Assembly: GCA_947493705.1 (NCBI GenBank)
Contig: CANLSH010000005.1
Location: 1-64,000, forward strand
Direction: 5' to 3'
Origin: an uncultured Arachnia sp.
GTDB taxonomy: Bacteria; Actinomycetota; Actinomycetes; Propionibacteriales; Propionibacteriaceae
DNA: 64,000 nucleotides
Of this stretch, positions 1 to 9,082 are shown piece by piece; the stretch's first letter is position 1, and each line of letters opens with the position of its first letter. Under the pieces are notes generated by a model. That model was not told the DNA's origin. It saw nothing but the letters and a program-made list of their open reading frames with translations, and searched no databases. The translations under genes and the position numbers were made by a program.

Positions 1-145
1 CCTACTCGACGACCGGAGAAAATGGCGTGAGCCGCACACGGCCTACTCGACGACCGGAGAAAATGGCGTGAGCCGCACACGGCCTACTCGACGACCGGAG
101 AAAATGGCGTGAGCCGCAGACGGCCTACTCGACGACCGGAGAAAT
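1..145. repeat. 41-bp tandem repeat (VNTR-like), truncated by window edge
   Basis: Three consecutive 41-bp units (1-41, 42-82, 83-123) begin CCTACTCGACGACCGGAG. Unit 3 differs by one base (gcagacgg for gcacacgg), and a fourth, partial unit runs to about 145. The array probably continues left of the window. The period is not a multiple of three, and the array lies downstream of the helicase stop, so it is intergenic. Each unit junction can form a small GCCG-caca-CGGC hairpin. There are no variable spacers, so it is not CRISPR. Confidence 0.9.
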
Positions 146-229
146 AACGGACGCGGCGACCCGCTCAACGACCAGAAGAGAGGCAGACGGGGCGGACCAC
201 ACTGACCGAAGGACGATTTCAGTTGCGGT

Positions 230-1987
230 TCAGCTGGCTCGCAGCCAACCTCGGACCGCCAACACTCGTTGATCCACCTGTTCCTGGGAGGCCTCTGCCA
301 GGCTCGGTCCACCGCACTCGCGGCGGAGATCGGCGTGCACGTGGCTGTGCGGCACGCCGGAGGTGCGGGCGAACTGGGCAACCAGCGAGTTCAGTTCTTT
401 GCGCTTGCTCGCCAACGCGCGATGCAGGGCCACTCCCGGTTCGGCTCGCTGCTTGCGATCCTGCTGGTCACGGCGGCGCATCTGCTTCGACTGGCGTTCC
501 TGCAGGAGTGTACTCACCTGGTCGGGCTCCAGCAGTCCGGGAAGCCCCAGATAGTCCTCCTCATCGCTGGACAATGGCTCAGCATGCATGCCGAAAGCCT
601 GGGAGTCGAAGAGCACGTGATCGAAGGTGGCTCTGGACTCCAATGCTTCGAAGCTGCCCAGCAGGTCATCCTGGACAGTGTCCCCCTGGTTGGCCTGCTC
701 CATGAGCGCATCCGATTCGCTCCACAGGTCGTCGTCATTCTTGGGCTTGCCGAGAACATGATCGCGCTGTCGTTCCAACGCCCCCGCGTGCGCGAGCAGA
801 ATCGGGACGGTGGGGAGGAAAACGGTGGCCACTTCCCCACGCCGCCGGGAACGCACGAAACGTCCCACGGCCTGGGCGAAGAACAGCGGCGTGGAAGTGG
901 CCGTCGCGTACACGCCCACGGCGAGCCGCGGCACGTCAACACCCTCCGACACCATGCGCACGGCCACCATCCAGCGGCTTGTTGAACTCGCGAACTCGTC
1001 GATGCGCGCCGAGGACCGGGTGCTGTCGGACAGCACAACGCTCGGTTCCTCACCGCTGATGGATATCAGCAGCTTCGCGTATGCCCGCGCCTGGTTCTGA
1101 TTGGACGCGATGACCAAACCGCCGGCATCGGGAACGTGCCGCCTGACCTCCGACAGTCGTGTGTCCGCGGCCTGCAGCACTGCGCTGATCCACTCCCCCG
1201 TCGGCGCCAGAGCGGTGCGCCAGGCTTGGGCCGTCAGGTCCTTGGTGAGCGCCGTCCCCAGATCGACGTCCAGCTCATCACCTGCTTTGGTCCGCCACCG
1301 CATGGGTCCGCCGTAGTTCATGAAAAGCACGGGACGTACCACATGGTCCGCCAGTGCCTCGGCATAGCCATACGTGTAATCGGGTCGCGAGATCTTGACG
1401 CCCGGGCCGATCTCCTCGTAGTCCACAAAGGGGATGGGGTTGTCATCGGAGCGAAACGGCGTACCCGTCAACGCGAGACGACGGGTGGCATGGCCGAACG
1501 CCTGTTCGATGCCCTCGCCCCAGCTCAGTGCGTCGCCGGCGTGGTGGATCTCGTCGAAGATCACGAGGGTGTCCAGTGCGTGACACAGTGCCTCGTAGGA
1601 CCAGGCCCTCATCGAGACACCCGCGTAGGTGACCACGGAGCCGTCGAACTCCTTGGCGCGGCCACGTTTGGTGGAGCGATTCAGGCCGGGATCCAGGTGG
1701 ATGCCCACCTTTGCAGCGGCGTCGGCCCACTGCACCTTCAGGTGTTCGGTGGGTGTGACGACGACGATGCGCTTGATGGTGCGCGTCGCCAGCAGTTGGT
1801 GCGCCACGCGCAGGGCAAACGTCGTCTTGCCAGCGCCGGGCGTTGCCACACAGAGGAAGTCCCGTGGCTGGGCCTGCTCGTACTGGGTGAAGGCCTCGGC
1901 CTGCCAGGCGCGCAGGCTGGAGGCTGTGCCCCATGCGGCGCGTCCCGGATAGACGGGCGAAACGGTGTCGAAGGGAGAATGGCGCAT
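230..1987 (-). CDS. DEAD/DEAH-box superfamily II helicase
   Basis: A 585-residue protein of the type III restriction/UvrB-like SF2 helicase class. Walker A is TPGAGKTTFAL (about residues 49-59). Walker B is the DEIHHAG box, followed by the motif III-like LTGTPFRSDD. The second RecA domain carries SEGVDVPRLAVGVYAT and the motif VI-like QAVGRFVRSRR. The C-terminal 100 residues are charged and of unknown role. ATP-dependent DNA or RNA unwinding is inferred from the family; the substrate is unknown. No methyltransferase or specificity gene is adjacent, so it is not an obvious restriction system. It lies 37 bp downstream of lepA on the same strand and may be co-transcribed with it. Confidence 0.9.
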   Translation of the reverse strand: MRHSPFDTVSPVYPGRAAWGTASSLRAWQAEAFTQYEQAQPRDFLCVATPGAGKTTFALRVAHQLLATRTIKRIVVVTPTEHLKVQWADAAAKVGIHLDPGLNRSTKRGRAKEFDGSVVTYAGVSMRAWSYEALCHALDTLVIFDEIHHAGDALSWGEGIEQAFGHATRRLALTGTPFRSDDNPIPFVDYEEIGPGVKISRPDYTYGYAEALADHVVRPVLFMNYGGPMRWRTKAGDELDVDLGTALTKDLTAQAWRTALAPTGEWISAVLQAADTRLSEVRRHVPDAGGLVIASNQNQARAYAKLLISISGEEPSVVLSDSTRSSARIDEFASSTSRWMVAVRMVSEGVDVPRLAVGVYATATSTPLFFAQAVGRFVRSRRRGEVATVFLPTVPILLAHAGALERQRDHVLGKPKNDDDLWSESDALMEQANQGDTVQDDLLGSFEALESRATFDHVLFDSQAFGMHAEPLSSDEEDYLGLPGLLEPDQVSTLLQERQSKQMRRRDQQDRKQRAEPGVALHRALASKRKELNSLVAQFARTSGVPHSHVHADLRRECGGPSLAEASQEQVDQRVLAVRGWLRAS

Positions 1988-2024
1988 AGGTTGCGGAAGT
2001 CTAGACCCTGGCCTTGAAGAGCTG

Positions 2025-3854
2025 CTACTTCTTGGTGGGCTCCGTGGTGGACAGGGCAGCCACGAACGCTTCCTGCGGCACCTCGACGCGCCCCACCATC
2101 TTCATCCGCTTCTTGCCTTCCTTCTGCTTCTCAAGGAGCTTGCGCTTGCGGGAGATGTCTCCGCCGTAGCACTTGGCCAGAACGTCTTTGCGCATCGCGC
2201 GGATGGTCTCGCGGGCAATCACACGATTGCCGATGGCGGCTTGAATGGGCACTTCGAACTGTTGCCTGGGAATGAGATCCTTGAGCTTGCCAGCCATCAT
2301 CAGGCCGTAGGCGTATGACTTGTCGCGGTGGACGATCGAGCTGAAGGCATCCACCGTCTCACCCTGCAGCAGGATGTCCACCTTGACCAGATCGGCGGCT
2401 TGTTGGCCGGCTGGTTCATAGTCCAGCGATGCGTAGCCCTTGGTGCGGGACTTCAGAGCGTCGAAGAAGTCGAACACGATCTCAGCCAGCGGGAGTGTGT
2501 AGCGGATTTCGACGCGGTCCTCGCTGATGTAGTCGAGACCCCTCTGAACACCGCGTCGAGTCTGGCACAGCTCCAGGATGACTCCGATGTAGACCGCTGG
2601 GGCCAGGATGGTGGCATTGACCACCGGCTCACGGACCTCGGCGATCTTGCCCTCCGGGTACTCCGAGGGATTCGTGACGTTGTGCTCCGTGCCGTCCTCC
2701 ATCGTCAGGTCATAGACGACGTTGGGGGCGGTGGAGATCAGCGACAGGTTGAACTCACGTTCCAACCGTTCGCGCACGATCTCCATGTGGAGAAGGCCCA
2801 GGAATCCGATGCGAAAGCCGAAGCCCAGCGCGCCGGAGGTCTCAGGTTCCCAGACCAGCGCGGCGTCGTTGAGCTGCAACTTCTCCAGCGCCTCGCGCAG
2901 CATGTTGAATTCGTCGCCGTCGATCGGATAGAGCCCGGAATAGACCATGGGGTTGGGGTCGCGGTAACCGCCGAGAGCCTTGGCCGCCGGCTTGTGGGCC
3001 GCCGTGACAGTGTCACCGACGCGTGACTGGCGCACGTCCTTGACGCCCGTGATGAGATAGCCCACCTCACCGACGCCGACTGACGGCGACTTCGCTGGTT
3101 CAGGTGAGATCACGCCCACCTCGAGGAGTTCGTGTTCGGTCTTGCTGGACATCATGAGGATGCGTTCACGGCCGCTGAGTTCGCCGTCGATGACACGGAC
3201 GTAGGTGACCACGCCGCGATACGTGTCGTAGACGGAGTCGAAGATCAATGCACGAGCAGGAGCATCAGCATTGCCGACGGGCGGGGGGATCAGGCGTACG
3301 ATTTCGTCGAGCAGGGTCGCCACACCCATGCCCGTCTTGGCCGATACCAGGAGGACGTCGTCCACCTCGCAGCCGATGATGCCCGCAAGTTCCGCGGCGT
3401 ACTTCTCCGGTTGGGCGCCCGGAAGATCAATCTTGTTGAGGACCGGGATGATTTGCAGGTCCGCCTCAAGCGCCAGGTAGAGATTTGCCAACGTCTGCGC
3501 CTCAATGCCCTGTGCCGCATCGACGAGAAGCAGAGCGCCCTCGCAAGCCGCAAGGGAGCGCGACACCTCGTAGGTGAAATCGACGTGCCCAGGTGTGTCA
3601 ATCATGTTGAGCACATGAATCTCATCATCGACTGTCCACGGCATGCGCACGGCCTGGCTCTTGATGGTGATGCCACGTTCACGCTCGATGTCCATGCGAT
3701 CGAGGTACTGCGCACGCATGCTCCGGCCGTCGACGACACCGGTCAACTGCAGCATCCGGTCAGCGAGCGTCGACTTTCCGTGGTCGATGTGCGCGATGAT
3801 GCAGAAGTTGCGGATGATCGCTGGATCAGTCCTGCCGGGACGGGGTGTGGGCAT
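2025..3854 (-). CDS. lepA: Elongation factor 4 (LepA), ribosomal back-translocase GTPase
   Basis: 609 residues, the normal LepA length. GTPase motifs are all present: AHIDHGKST (residues 21-29), the switch I region [26 protein letters not shown] and SAKTG. The LepA-specific C-terminal domain ends with the lysine-rich [18 protein letters not shown] segment, which binds the tRNA/ribosome region. EF4 remodels stalled or mistranslocated ribosomes and influences 30S biogenesis (family knowledge). ATG start with GAGGAT upstream. The gene is divergent from rpsT, a common actinobacterial arrangement, and precedes the helicase gene. Confidence 0.98.
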   Translation of the reverse strand: MPTPRPGRTDPAIIRNFCIIAHIDHGKSTLADRMLQLTGVVDGRSMRAQYLDRMDIERERGITIKSQAVRMPWTVDDEIHVLNMIDTPGHVDFTYEVSRSLAACEGALLLVDAAQGIEAQTLANLYLALEADLQIIPVLNKIDLPGAQPEKYAAELAGIIGCEVDDVLLVSAKTGMGVATLLDEIVRLIPPPVGNADAPARALIFDSVYDTYRGVVTYVRVIDGELSGRERILMMSSKTEHELLEVGVISPEPAKSPSVGVGEVGYLITGVKDVRQSRVGDTVTAAHKPAAKALGGYRDPNPMVYSGLYPIDGDEFNMLREALEKLQLNDAALVWEPETSGALGFGFRIGFLGLLHMEIVRERLEREFNLSLISTAPNVVYDLTMEDGTEHNVTNPSEYPEGKIAEVREPVVNATILAPAVYIGVILELCQTRRGVQRGLDYISEDRVEIRYTLPLAEIVFDFFDALKSRTKGYASLDYEPAGQQAADLVKVDILLQGETVDAFSSIVHRDKSYAYGLMMAGKLKDLIPRQQFEVPIQAAIGNRVIARETIRAMRKDVLAKCYGGDISRKRKLLEKQKEGKKRMKMVGRVEVPQEAFVAALSTTEPTKK

Positions 3855-3993
3855 TCAAGATCCTCGTGGTTCGTGGGTGACGAGCCATCTTCTCATGTTC
3901 GGGCGGCGTCGCCGAAAACATGAAGCCGAAATGGCTGGCTTCGTAGGGGTTCACGGGCTCAGTGGACCAGACCGCTGTGCGACGGGGCTGGCC

Positions 3994-4034
3994 TGACAAG
4001 AACGACATTGTCGGCATGACAAGAACGACATTGT
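3994..4034. promoter_or_regulatory. Tandem 18-bp direct repeat in the lepA-rpsT divergent region
   Basis: TGACAAGAACGACATTGT occurs at 3994-4011 and again, identically, at 4017-4034, a 23-bp period (about two helical turns). It lies in the 299-bp region between the lepA start and the rpsT start, 120 bp upstream of rpsT. An exact 18-bp duplication between divergent translation genes could be a regulator site or part of a promoter. Apart from this repeat, I see no clear gene or riboswitch in 3855-4153. Confidence 0.5.
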
Positions 4035-4153
4035 TCAGGGCCTCCTGAGAAGGAGTCCCGCAATTTGGTTGGGGCAACTGCGCTCAGGTAGTCTGAACGT
4101 CGCGTGAAGTGCGCGTTCAACCTTTCACAACAGCACCGAGTGAGGCTTGCCAA

Positions 4154-4417
4154 GTGGCGAACATCAAGTCCCAGAAGAAGCGGAACAAGACCAACGAGAT
4201 CGCGCGTCAGCGCAACAAGGCCGTCAAGGCTGAGCTGCGCACCCACGTGCGAGCGTTCCGCACCGCCGTTGCCGATGGCAACAACGACAAAGCTGTTGAG
4301 CTGGCCGCCGTCGCCAACCGCAGCCTTGACCGCGCCGTCAGCAAGGGCGTCATCCACAGCAACCAGGCTGCAAACCGCAAATCGGCGATCTCCTCAACCG
4401 CCGCCGCTCTCACCTGA
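4154..4417 (+). CDS. rpsT: 30S ribosomal protein S20
   Basis: The start is the GTG at 4154, giving an 87-residue protein that opens [14 protein letters not shown] after the initiator, the canonical S20 N-terminus. GAGTGAGG lies about 10 nt upstream. An in-frame upstream codon at 4109 would add 15 non-conserved residues and is rejected. S20 binds 16S rRNA at the base of the body early in 30S assembly; the protein is rich in Lys/Arg/Ala and helical as expected. It is convergent with holA, and a strong hairpin terminator follows. Confidence 0.96.
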   Translation: MANIKSQKKRNKTNEIARQRNKAVKAELRTHVRAFRTAVADGNNDKAVELAAVANRSLDRAVSKGVIHSNQAANRKSAISSTAAALT

Positions 4418-4452
4418 TCCAGTACGGGAACTGATCCAGCGCTGAGCGCCTC

Positions 4453-4487
4453 CAGCGCCCTGACACTCGGTGGTCGGGGCGCTGTTT
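4453..4487 (+). terminator. Intrinsic terminator of rpsT
   Basis: CAGCGCCCTGAC (4453-4464) pairs with GTCGGGGCGCTG (4473-4484) around an 8-nt loop, a 12-bp stem with one G-T pair, followed by TTT. It sits between the convergent rpsT and holA stops, so it may serve both strands. Confidence 0.8.
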
Positions 4488-4502
4488 GACGTCTCCGGAT
4501 AG

Positions 4503-5465
4503 TCAGTGACGACGGTTGGACAGGACCCCCAGCACCATCTTCTCCAGCGCGTAGTCGGCGTTCGTGGCCGCGCCCTTCACGTCGGCATCGGCAAGGGCGA
4601 TCAGTTTGATGGCTGCGGAGATGCCCGCCTGTTGCCAGTTTCGAGAGGCGGTGGCGTAGTTCTTCATCTTGAACGACGGCACCCCGATCTGGCGCGCAAG
4701 ATCATATTCGTTCATGCGGCTGCCCTGCGCGTCGAGGTACTTGCCCATCCCCCGAAATGCGCCAGCCATGGCGCTGGTCACCAGAACCGGCGCGGTACCG
4801 GAGTGGAGGGCCCAGCGCAGCCGTTCCATGGCCAAGGACGTGTTGCCCGCAAGAACCGCATCTGCGACGGCGAAGGACGTCACCTCTGCCCGGCCCGCGA
4901 AATAGCGCGTCACGAACTTGGCGTCGATCTCATCCCCGCCAGCGTCGTCAGCCAGTTGTGACAGCGCGGAGGTGAGGCTGCGAAGATCCGTTCCCACGGC
5001 GGCAATCAGAGCTTCGGCGGCTTCTTGTCCCAAACCGACCTTCAAACGCTTGGCTTCACGGGCACAGAACTTGGGAAGCTCCCACGCCTTCGGAGCCGCG
5101 ACGGACTCCGTTTCGATCCCGGCCTTCTTCAACTTGTCAATGAGCCCCTTGCCCTTGTTACCGCCCTCGTGGACCAGTATCAGACACAGCTCCTCGCCGG
5201 GATCCCGTGCGACCGACACCAGTTGGTCCACCACCTCCGGCGGCGTGGCACCCACGTCGTCGACGATGGCGATGATGTGGCTGGAGAACAGTGACCCACC
5301 CACCACCTCGGACAACATCGAGCTGGCCAGCTCCAGGGCATTGATGCGATTCACATCGGCAGCCGGTTGTTCCCGAACTGCGGCATCCCGGCGGGCGTCG
5401 ACCGCACGGGAGGCAAGAAGTTGCTCACCACCTGTGACCAGCAGGGAGGATCCAAAGGCATTCAC
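4503..5465 (-). CDS. holA: DNA polymerase III subunit delta
   Basis: About 320 residues from the GTG at 5465, where the conserved family N-terminus (NAFGSSLLVTGGEQLLASRAV-like) begins. An upstream TTG at 5516 would give 337 residues but adds a non-conserved 17-residue extension; the start is therefore uncertain. HolA is the clamp-loader delta subunit that opens the beta clamp. The HolA-type helical C-terminal region ends with VLSNRRH. In many actinobacteria holA follows comEC directly; here a Gfo/Idh gene on the other strand separates them. Confidence 0.92.
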   Translation of the reverse strand: MNAFGSSLLVTGGEQLLASRAVDARRDAAVREQPAADVNRINALELASSMLSEVVGGSLFSSHIIAIVDDVGATPPEVVDQLVSVARDPGEELCLILVHEGGNKGKGLIDKLKKAGIETESVAAPKAWELPKFCAREAKRLKVGLGQEAAEALIAAVGTDLRSLTSALSQLADDAGGDEIDAKFVTRYFAGRAEVTSFAVADAVLAGNTSLAMERLRWALHSGTAPVLVTSAMAGAFRGMGKYLDAQGSRMNEYDLARQIGVPSFKMKNYATASRNWQQAGISAAIKLIALADADVKGAATNADYALEKMVLGVLSNRRH

Positions 5466-5561
5466 GAGACATAGCTTGCCACCTGCCGGTGACACACGCG
5501 TCCCGCGCCTGGCCAAGGGGCCCTAGTGTTGATCTCTCACCGCCGCAACGAAGGAACCATG

Positions 5562-6560
5562 ATGTCTGCCACACTCCGCATAGGAATCCTAGGCGCCGCG
5601 AACATCACGCAACAGGCGCTCATCGAGCCAGCAGCGGGACGTGAGGATGTGCAACTCGTCGCAGTGGCCGCCCGGGACCGGGACCGCGCCGATCAGTACG
5701 CCGACGTGCACGGCATCCCACAGGTCATGAACAGCTACGACGACGTCGTCAATTCCCCGGATGTGGACGCGGTCTACATCCCGCTGCCCGCCTCCCACCA
5801 CGCGCCATGGAGCATCCGAGCCCTGGAAGCCGGGAAGCACGTCCTGGTGGAGAAGCCGTTCGCTGCCAACGCCTCCGAGGCACGGCAGGTGGCACAGGTG
5901 GCCGCCACGAGCGGGCAGGTCCTCATGGAGGCTTTTCACTATCGTTACCACGCACTCATGCTGCGTCTGCAGGAGATGCTGACGATGCGTCTCATCGGAG
6001 AGGTCACAGACATCAGCGCCACATTCGACGTCAGCATTCCAGACAGAAGTGATATCCGCTACCAGCTGCCATTGGGCGGCGGTGCGACCATGGACCTGGG
6101 GTGCTATCCCGTCCACCTGGCGCGGACCCTGATTGGCTCCGAACCGGAAGTGCTCACGGCATCTGCCCGCGTCGTCGAAGGCGGTGAGGTGGACGAAGCT
6201 CTGGAGGCCACACTGCAATTCCATGGCGGGGTGAGCGCCACCATTCGCAGCTCTCTGTTGGAGCGACAGCAGCAGCAGACCGCACGCATCACCGGCACGC
6301 TGGGCACCCTGGACGTCGAGAACTTTGTTCATCCCCAGAAGGGCAATCGCATTACAGTGAGTCTTGAGAGCGGCATCGTGACTGAAGAGGTGCCACAACA
6401 ACCCTCCAGTTACGCCGCCCAGCTGGCAGCGTTCGTGGCAGCAGTGCGCGACGGTGTGGGTGTCAGCACCGGACCCAGTGACTCCGTGGCGAACATGGAG
6501 GTCATCGACGCCATGTACCGGGCCGCCGGTCTGAAGCCCAGGCCGGCTGACGTGTCCTGA
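5562..6560 (+). CDS. Gfo/Idh/MocA-family NAD(P)-dependent oxidoreductase
   Basis: 332 residues from the ATG at 5562, which has AAGGA 6 nt upstream; an adjacent ATG at 5559 is the alternative. The N-terminal Rossmann domain has RIGILGAANI. The family EKP signature is seen in HVLVEKPF, followed by a C-terminal alpha/beta substrate domain (GGGATMDLGCYPVH). The family includes glucose-fructose oxidoreductase, inositol dehydrogenases and trans-dihydrodiol dehydrogenase-like enzymes; the substrate cannot be told from sequence. It is divergent from holA and ends one base before an inverted-repeat element. Confidence 0.88.
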   Translation: MSATLRIGILGAANITQQALIEPAAGREDVQLVAVAARDRDRADQYADVHGIPQVMNSYDDVVNSPDVDAVYIPLPASHHAPWSIRALEAGKHVLVEKPFAANASEARQVAQVAATSGQVLMEAFHYRYHALMLRLQEMLTMRLIGEVTDISATFDVSIPDRSDIRYQLPLGGGATMDLGCYPVHLARTLIGSEPEVLTASARVVEGGEVDEALEATLQFHGGVSATIRSSLLERQQQQTARITGTLGTLDVENFVHPQKGNRITVSLESGIVTEEVPQQPSSYAAQLAAFVAAVRDGVGVSTGPSDSVANMEVIDAMYRAAGLKPRPADVS

Positions 6561-6721
6561 GGAAGTGCTGATCAATGCTGTTCTCGGCGAGGACTTGGCC
6601 GGGCGCGATGAGATGGTGTCACTGCATCTGGTGCGTGTACTGGATGTCCATATCCAGATGTGGGGCGCCAGATCGCCCGATCCGGTGCGCCACAGCCAGG
6701 ACACGACTGATCAGTGGTTCC
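6561..6721. mobile_element. 161-bp MITE-like element with terminal inverted repeats
   Basis: The left end GGAAGTGCTGATCA (6561-6574) matches the reverse complement of the right end (6708-6721, GGAACCACTGATCA) at 11 of 14 positions. A near-identical copy of the right 82 bp occurs at 33024-33105. The interior holds an imperfect hairpin (GGCGCCAGATC with GATCCGGTGCGCC, 6664-6692). No transposase is encoded. The ends loosely resemble those of some IS5-group elements, from memory only. It begins immediately after the Gfo/Idh stop and may act as a terminator between the convergent genes. Confidence 0.6.
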
Positions 6722-6763
6722 CCAAGCAGTGGCTTCGTTGCACATGGCTACACGCACACACCA

Positions 6764-9082
6764 TCACCCCGTACGACGCACCGTGAGCTGACCATCTGCC
6801 AGGTTGACGGCGATGGAGCCCTCGAGATCCGTGCGCGCAACGGCCATGCCGTCCTGGACAGCAAGGTCCAGCGCAACGCGAGAGGGGTGACCGTAATCGT
6901 TGTCCCGGCCAGCACTCACCACTGCCAAGCTGGCCATGGTGGCTGCAAAGAAGAGGGGCTCCTGCCGGGCCGAGCCATGATGGGGCAGCTTGAACACATG
7001 CGCCTCCAGGCTGAGATTCAAACGATCTGCTTCGGCCAGGGCCCGTCGCTGACCCAGCGGCTCGGCATCACCAGGCAGCAAAAGCCGTAGTTCGTTCACC
7101 TGAGCCACTCCCACCACCGAGGAGTCATTCTCCGCCCGGCTCTGCCCCTCACCGCCCGCAGTCGTTTCTCCGGCATCAAAGGCTGAAACGATTCGCCAGG
7201 ACACATCCCCCACCTCCATCACCTCACCCGGCTGGGCCGTGATCAGCTCAAGACCCATCGCGCTGGCCTGTCCTTTGACGTCGGCTACTCCCTGGATGGG
7301 GGATTCGAGAGGACTGAGCACAACTACCTCTGGCTCATATCGACGCAGCACCGCTGCCAACCCGCCCATGTGATCAGCATGGAAATGGGTCAACACGACC
7401 AGTGGAACGGCTTTCACCCCCAAGGAGATCAAACACTCCACAACGGCACCAGAATCGGGACCGGCGTCAATGAGGACAGCTCTGCCTCCACCAGCATTGA
7501 GAACCGTGGCGTCCCCCTGTCCGACGTCACAAAACACTGCCTGCCAGTCTCCGGGCCATCCCCATGCAATGGGTCGCACCAGCGTGGCGGCCATGAGCAC
7601 TGTCACCAACAACAGCGTCAGCACCCGGCGACGCAGGGCATGGATCAGGAGCGATCCGAGCACCAGGCACAGGATGGCGGACAGCCCGATTCCAACAGGG
7701 GTGGCGGGCCATTCCAGTGCGGCCGACGGCAGTGCTGAACCCCATTGGGCGATCCAGAGAATGGGTTGAACACACCAGCCAGCCAACCAGCCCAGCGCAA
7801 CGGGTAGCAGAGGCAGGAATGCCGTGCACATGGCGGCCAGTCCGAGAACAGTGGCCGGACCCACGAAGGGACCAGCGAATGCGTTGGCCAGCACGCCGAC
7901 GACCGAGACTCTCCCGGAGAGAGCGGTGATCAGGGGTTGCGTGGCCAGCTGCGCGGCGAGCGGAATGGCAAGAGCCTCAGCCACCCATCTGGGAGCCCAT
8001 GCGGAGATGGCCTCCACCCACGAGGGAGACCACAGAGCTATCCCTGAGCATGCTGCCACCGACAGTGAGAAGCCCCAGGAGCGTGAGAGCCACGGGTCGA
8101 TGAGCATCAGAGCCAACACGGCCAGCGCGAGGTTGCGGACGCTACGCCGTCCCCTGCCGACTCCGACGGCGGAGACGGCCACCAGACCCATGGCGGCTGC
8201 TCGTACGACCGAGGGTTCGCCCCGGCACACGAGCACAAACAGTGCCACCCCACACAACCCGACAAGCCTGACCCACCATCCCCTGACCCCAACGGCTCGG
8301 GCCAGCGCAAGGAGTACCACCAGCATCAAGGACAGGTTGGAACCACTCACCGCCATGAGGTGGGACAGTGAGGTCGCCTTGAACTGTTCGTCCATCTCAT
8401 CGGTGATGCCAACGGTGTCCCCCACCACAAGAGAGGGCACAAGAGCCGCTTGAAGAGGAGGCGACAGCGCTGTGCTGTCACGCAGCCCCGCTCGCAAGGA
8501 GTTCACCAGAGCGTCCACGGGTCCCGGAGCCTTTTTCTGCTCCGAGAGGGCACGGGCCCTGATGACGAGGGATTCAGGAGAGGACACCTCAGCCGGCGCC
8601 AGAAGGCCCCGGACCTCATAGGCGCCTCCGGACTCTGCTTCCGCGAATTCCTCGGTCAATGGCCCGCTCGCGAAGATCACGACGGGCTGGCGTGTGATCG
8701 AGCGCAATCCTCTTGCCTCAACCTCCCTCAGCTCGGCACGCGCCACCACGAGGGGCGGGCTGCGTCCTTCCCGTATGTAGGGCTCCCCCTTCATGATGAC
8801 GAGAACTGTGGCGGCGGCACCTTCGGATGCAAGCTCGGCGGGGACGGCCGTTTTCACCGTAGTGGCACGCGCCATGGTGGACGACGTCGTCAGCACGAGG
8901 ACCACGACAACCATCGCGATCCAGATGCGCCGGGTCGCAACCGCCCAGGTGGCCACCGCCACGGCTGCCACAGTAATCCCGATACCGAGCGCCCACCCGG
9001 GCGCGTGTCCAGCCGATCCCAGCCATGACCCCAGCCAGGCTGCCACTGCGAGCGGAACCAGACGCCAGTCCTGGAGCGTCAC
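6764..9082 (-). CDS. comEC: DNA uptake channel protein ComEC
   Basis: 772 residues. The N-terminus is strongly hydrophobic (several membrane segments and a DUF4131-like region), followed by the competence domain with LSHLMAVSGSNLSLMLV and many membrane helices. A C-terminal metallo-beta-lactamase domain carries CDVGQGDATVL and LTHFHADHMGG (about residue 565). ComEC is the inner-membrane channel for single-stranded DNA in transformation; the MBL domain is proposed to degrade the other strand. The GTG start overlaps the comEA stop (GTGA), so the two are translationally coupled. The last part also carries LPHHGS, normal for the family. Confidence 0.96.
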   Translation of the reverse strand: MTLQDWRLVPLAVAAWLGSWLGSAGHAPGWALGIGITVAAVAVATWAVATRRIWIAMVVVVLVLTTSSTMARATTVKTAVPAELASEGAAATVLVIMKGEPYIREGRSPPLVVARAELREVEARGLRSITRQPVVIFASGPLTEEFAEAESGGAYEVRGLLAPAEVSSPESLVIRARALSEQKKAPGPVDALVNSLRAGLRDSTALSPPLQAALVPSLVVGDTVGITDEMDEQFKATSLSHLMAVSGSNLSLMLVVLLALARAVGVRGWWVRLVGLCGVALFVLVCRGEPSVVRAAAMGLVAVSAVGVGRGRRSVRNLALAVLALMLIDPWLSRSWGFSLSVAACSGIALWSPSWVEAISAWAPRWVAEALAIPLAAQLATQPLITALSGRVSVVGVLANAFAGPFVGPATVLGLAAMCTAFLPLLPVALGWLAGWCVQPILWIAQWGSALPSAALEWPATPVGIGLSAILCLVLGSLLIHALRRRVLTLLLVTVLMAATLVRPIAWGWPGDWQAVFCDVGQGDATVLNAGGGRAVLIDAGPDSGAVVECLISLGVKAVPLVVLTHFHADHMGGLAAVLRRYEPEVVVLSPLESPIQGVADVKGQASAMGLELITAQPGEVMEVGDVSWRIVSAFDAGETTAGGEGQSRAENDSSVVGVAQVNELRLLLPGDAEPLGQRRALAEADRLNLSLEAHVFKLPHHGSARQEPLFFAATMASLAVVSAGRDNDYGHPSRVALDLAVQDGMAVARTDLEGSIAVNLADGQLTVRRTG

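Noticed and set aside
1..145. CRISPR array
   Set aside because: Units are contiguous and nearly identical over all 41 bp, with no unique spacers and no cas genes.
230..1987. Type III restriction enzyme
   Set aside because: Only the helicase core is present, with no nuclease domain and no methyltransferase gene nearby.
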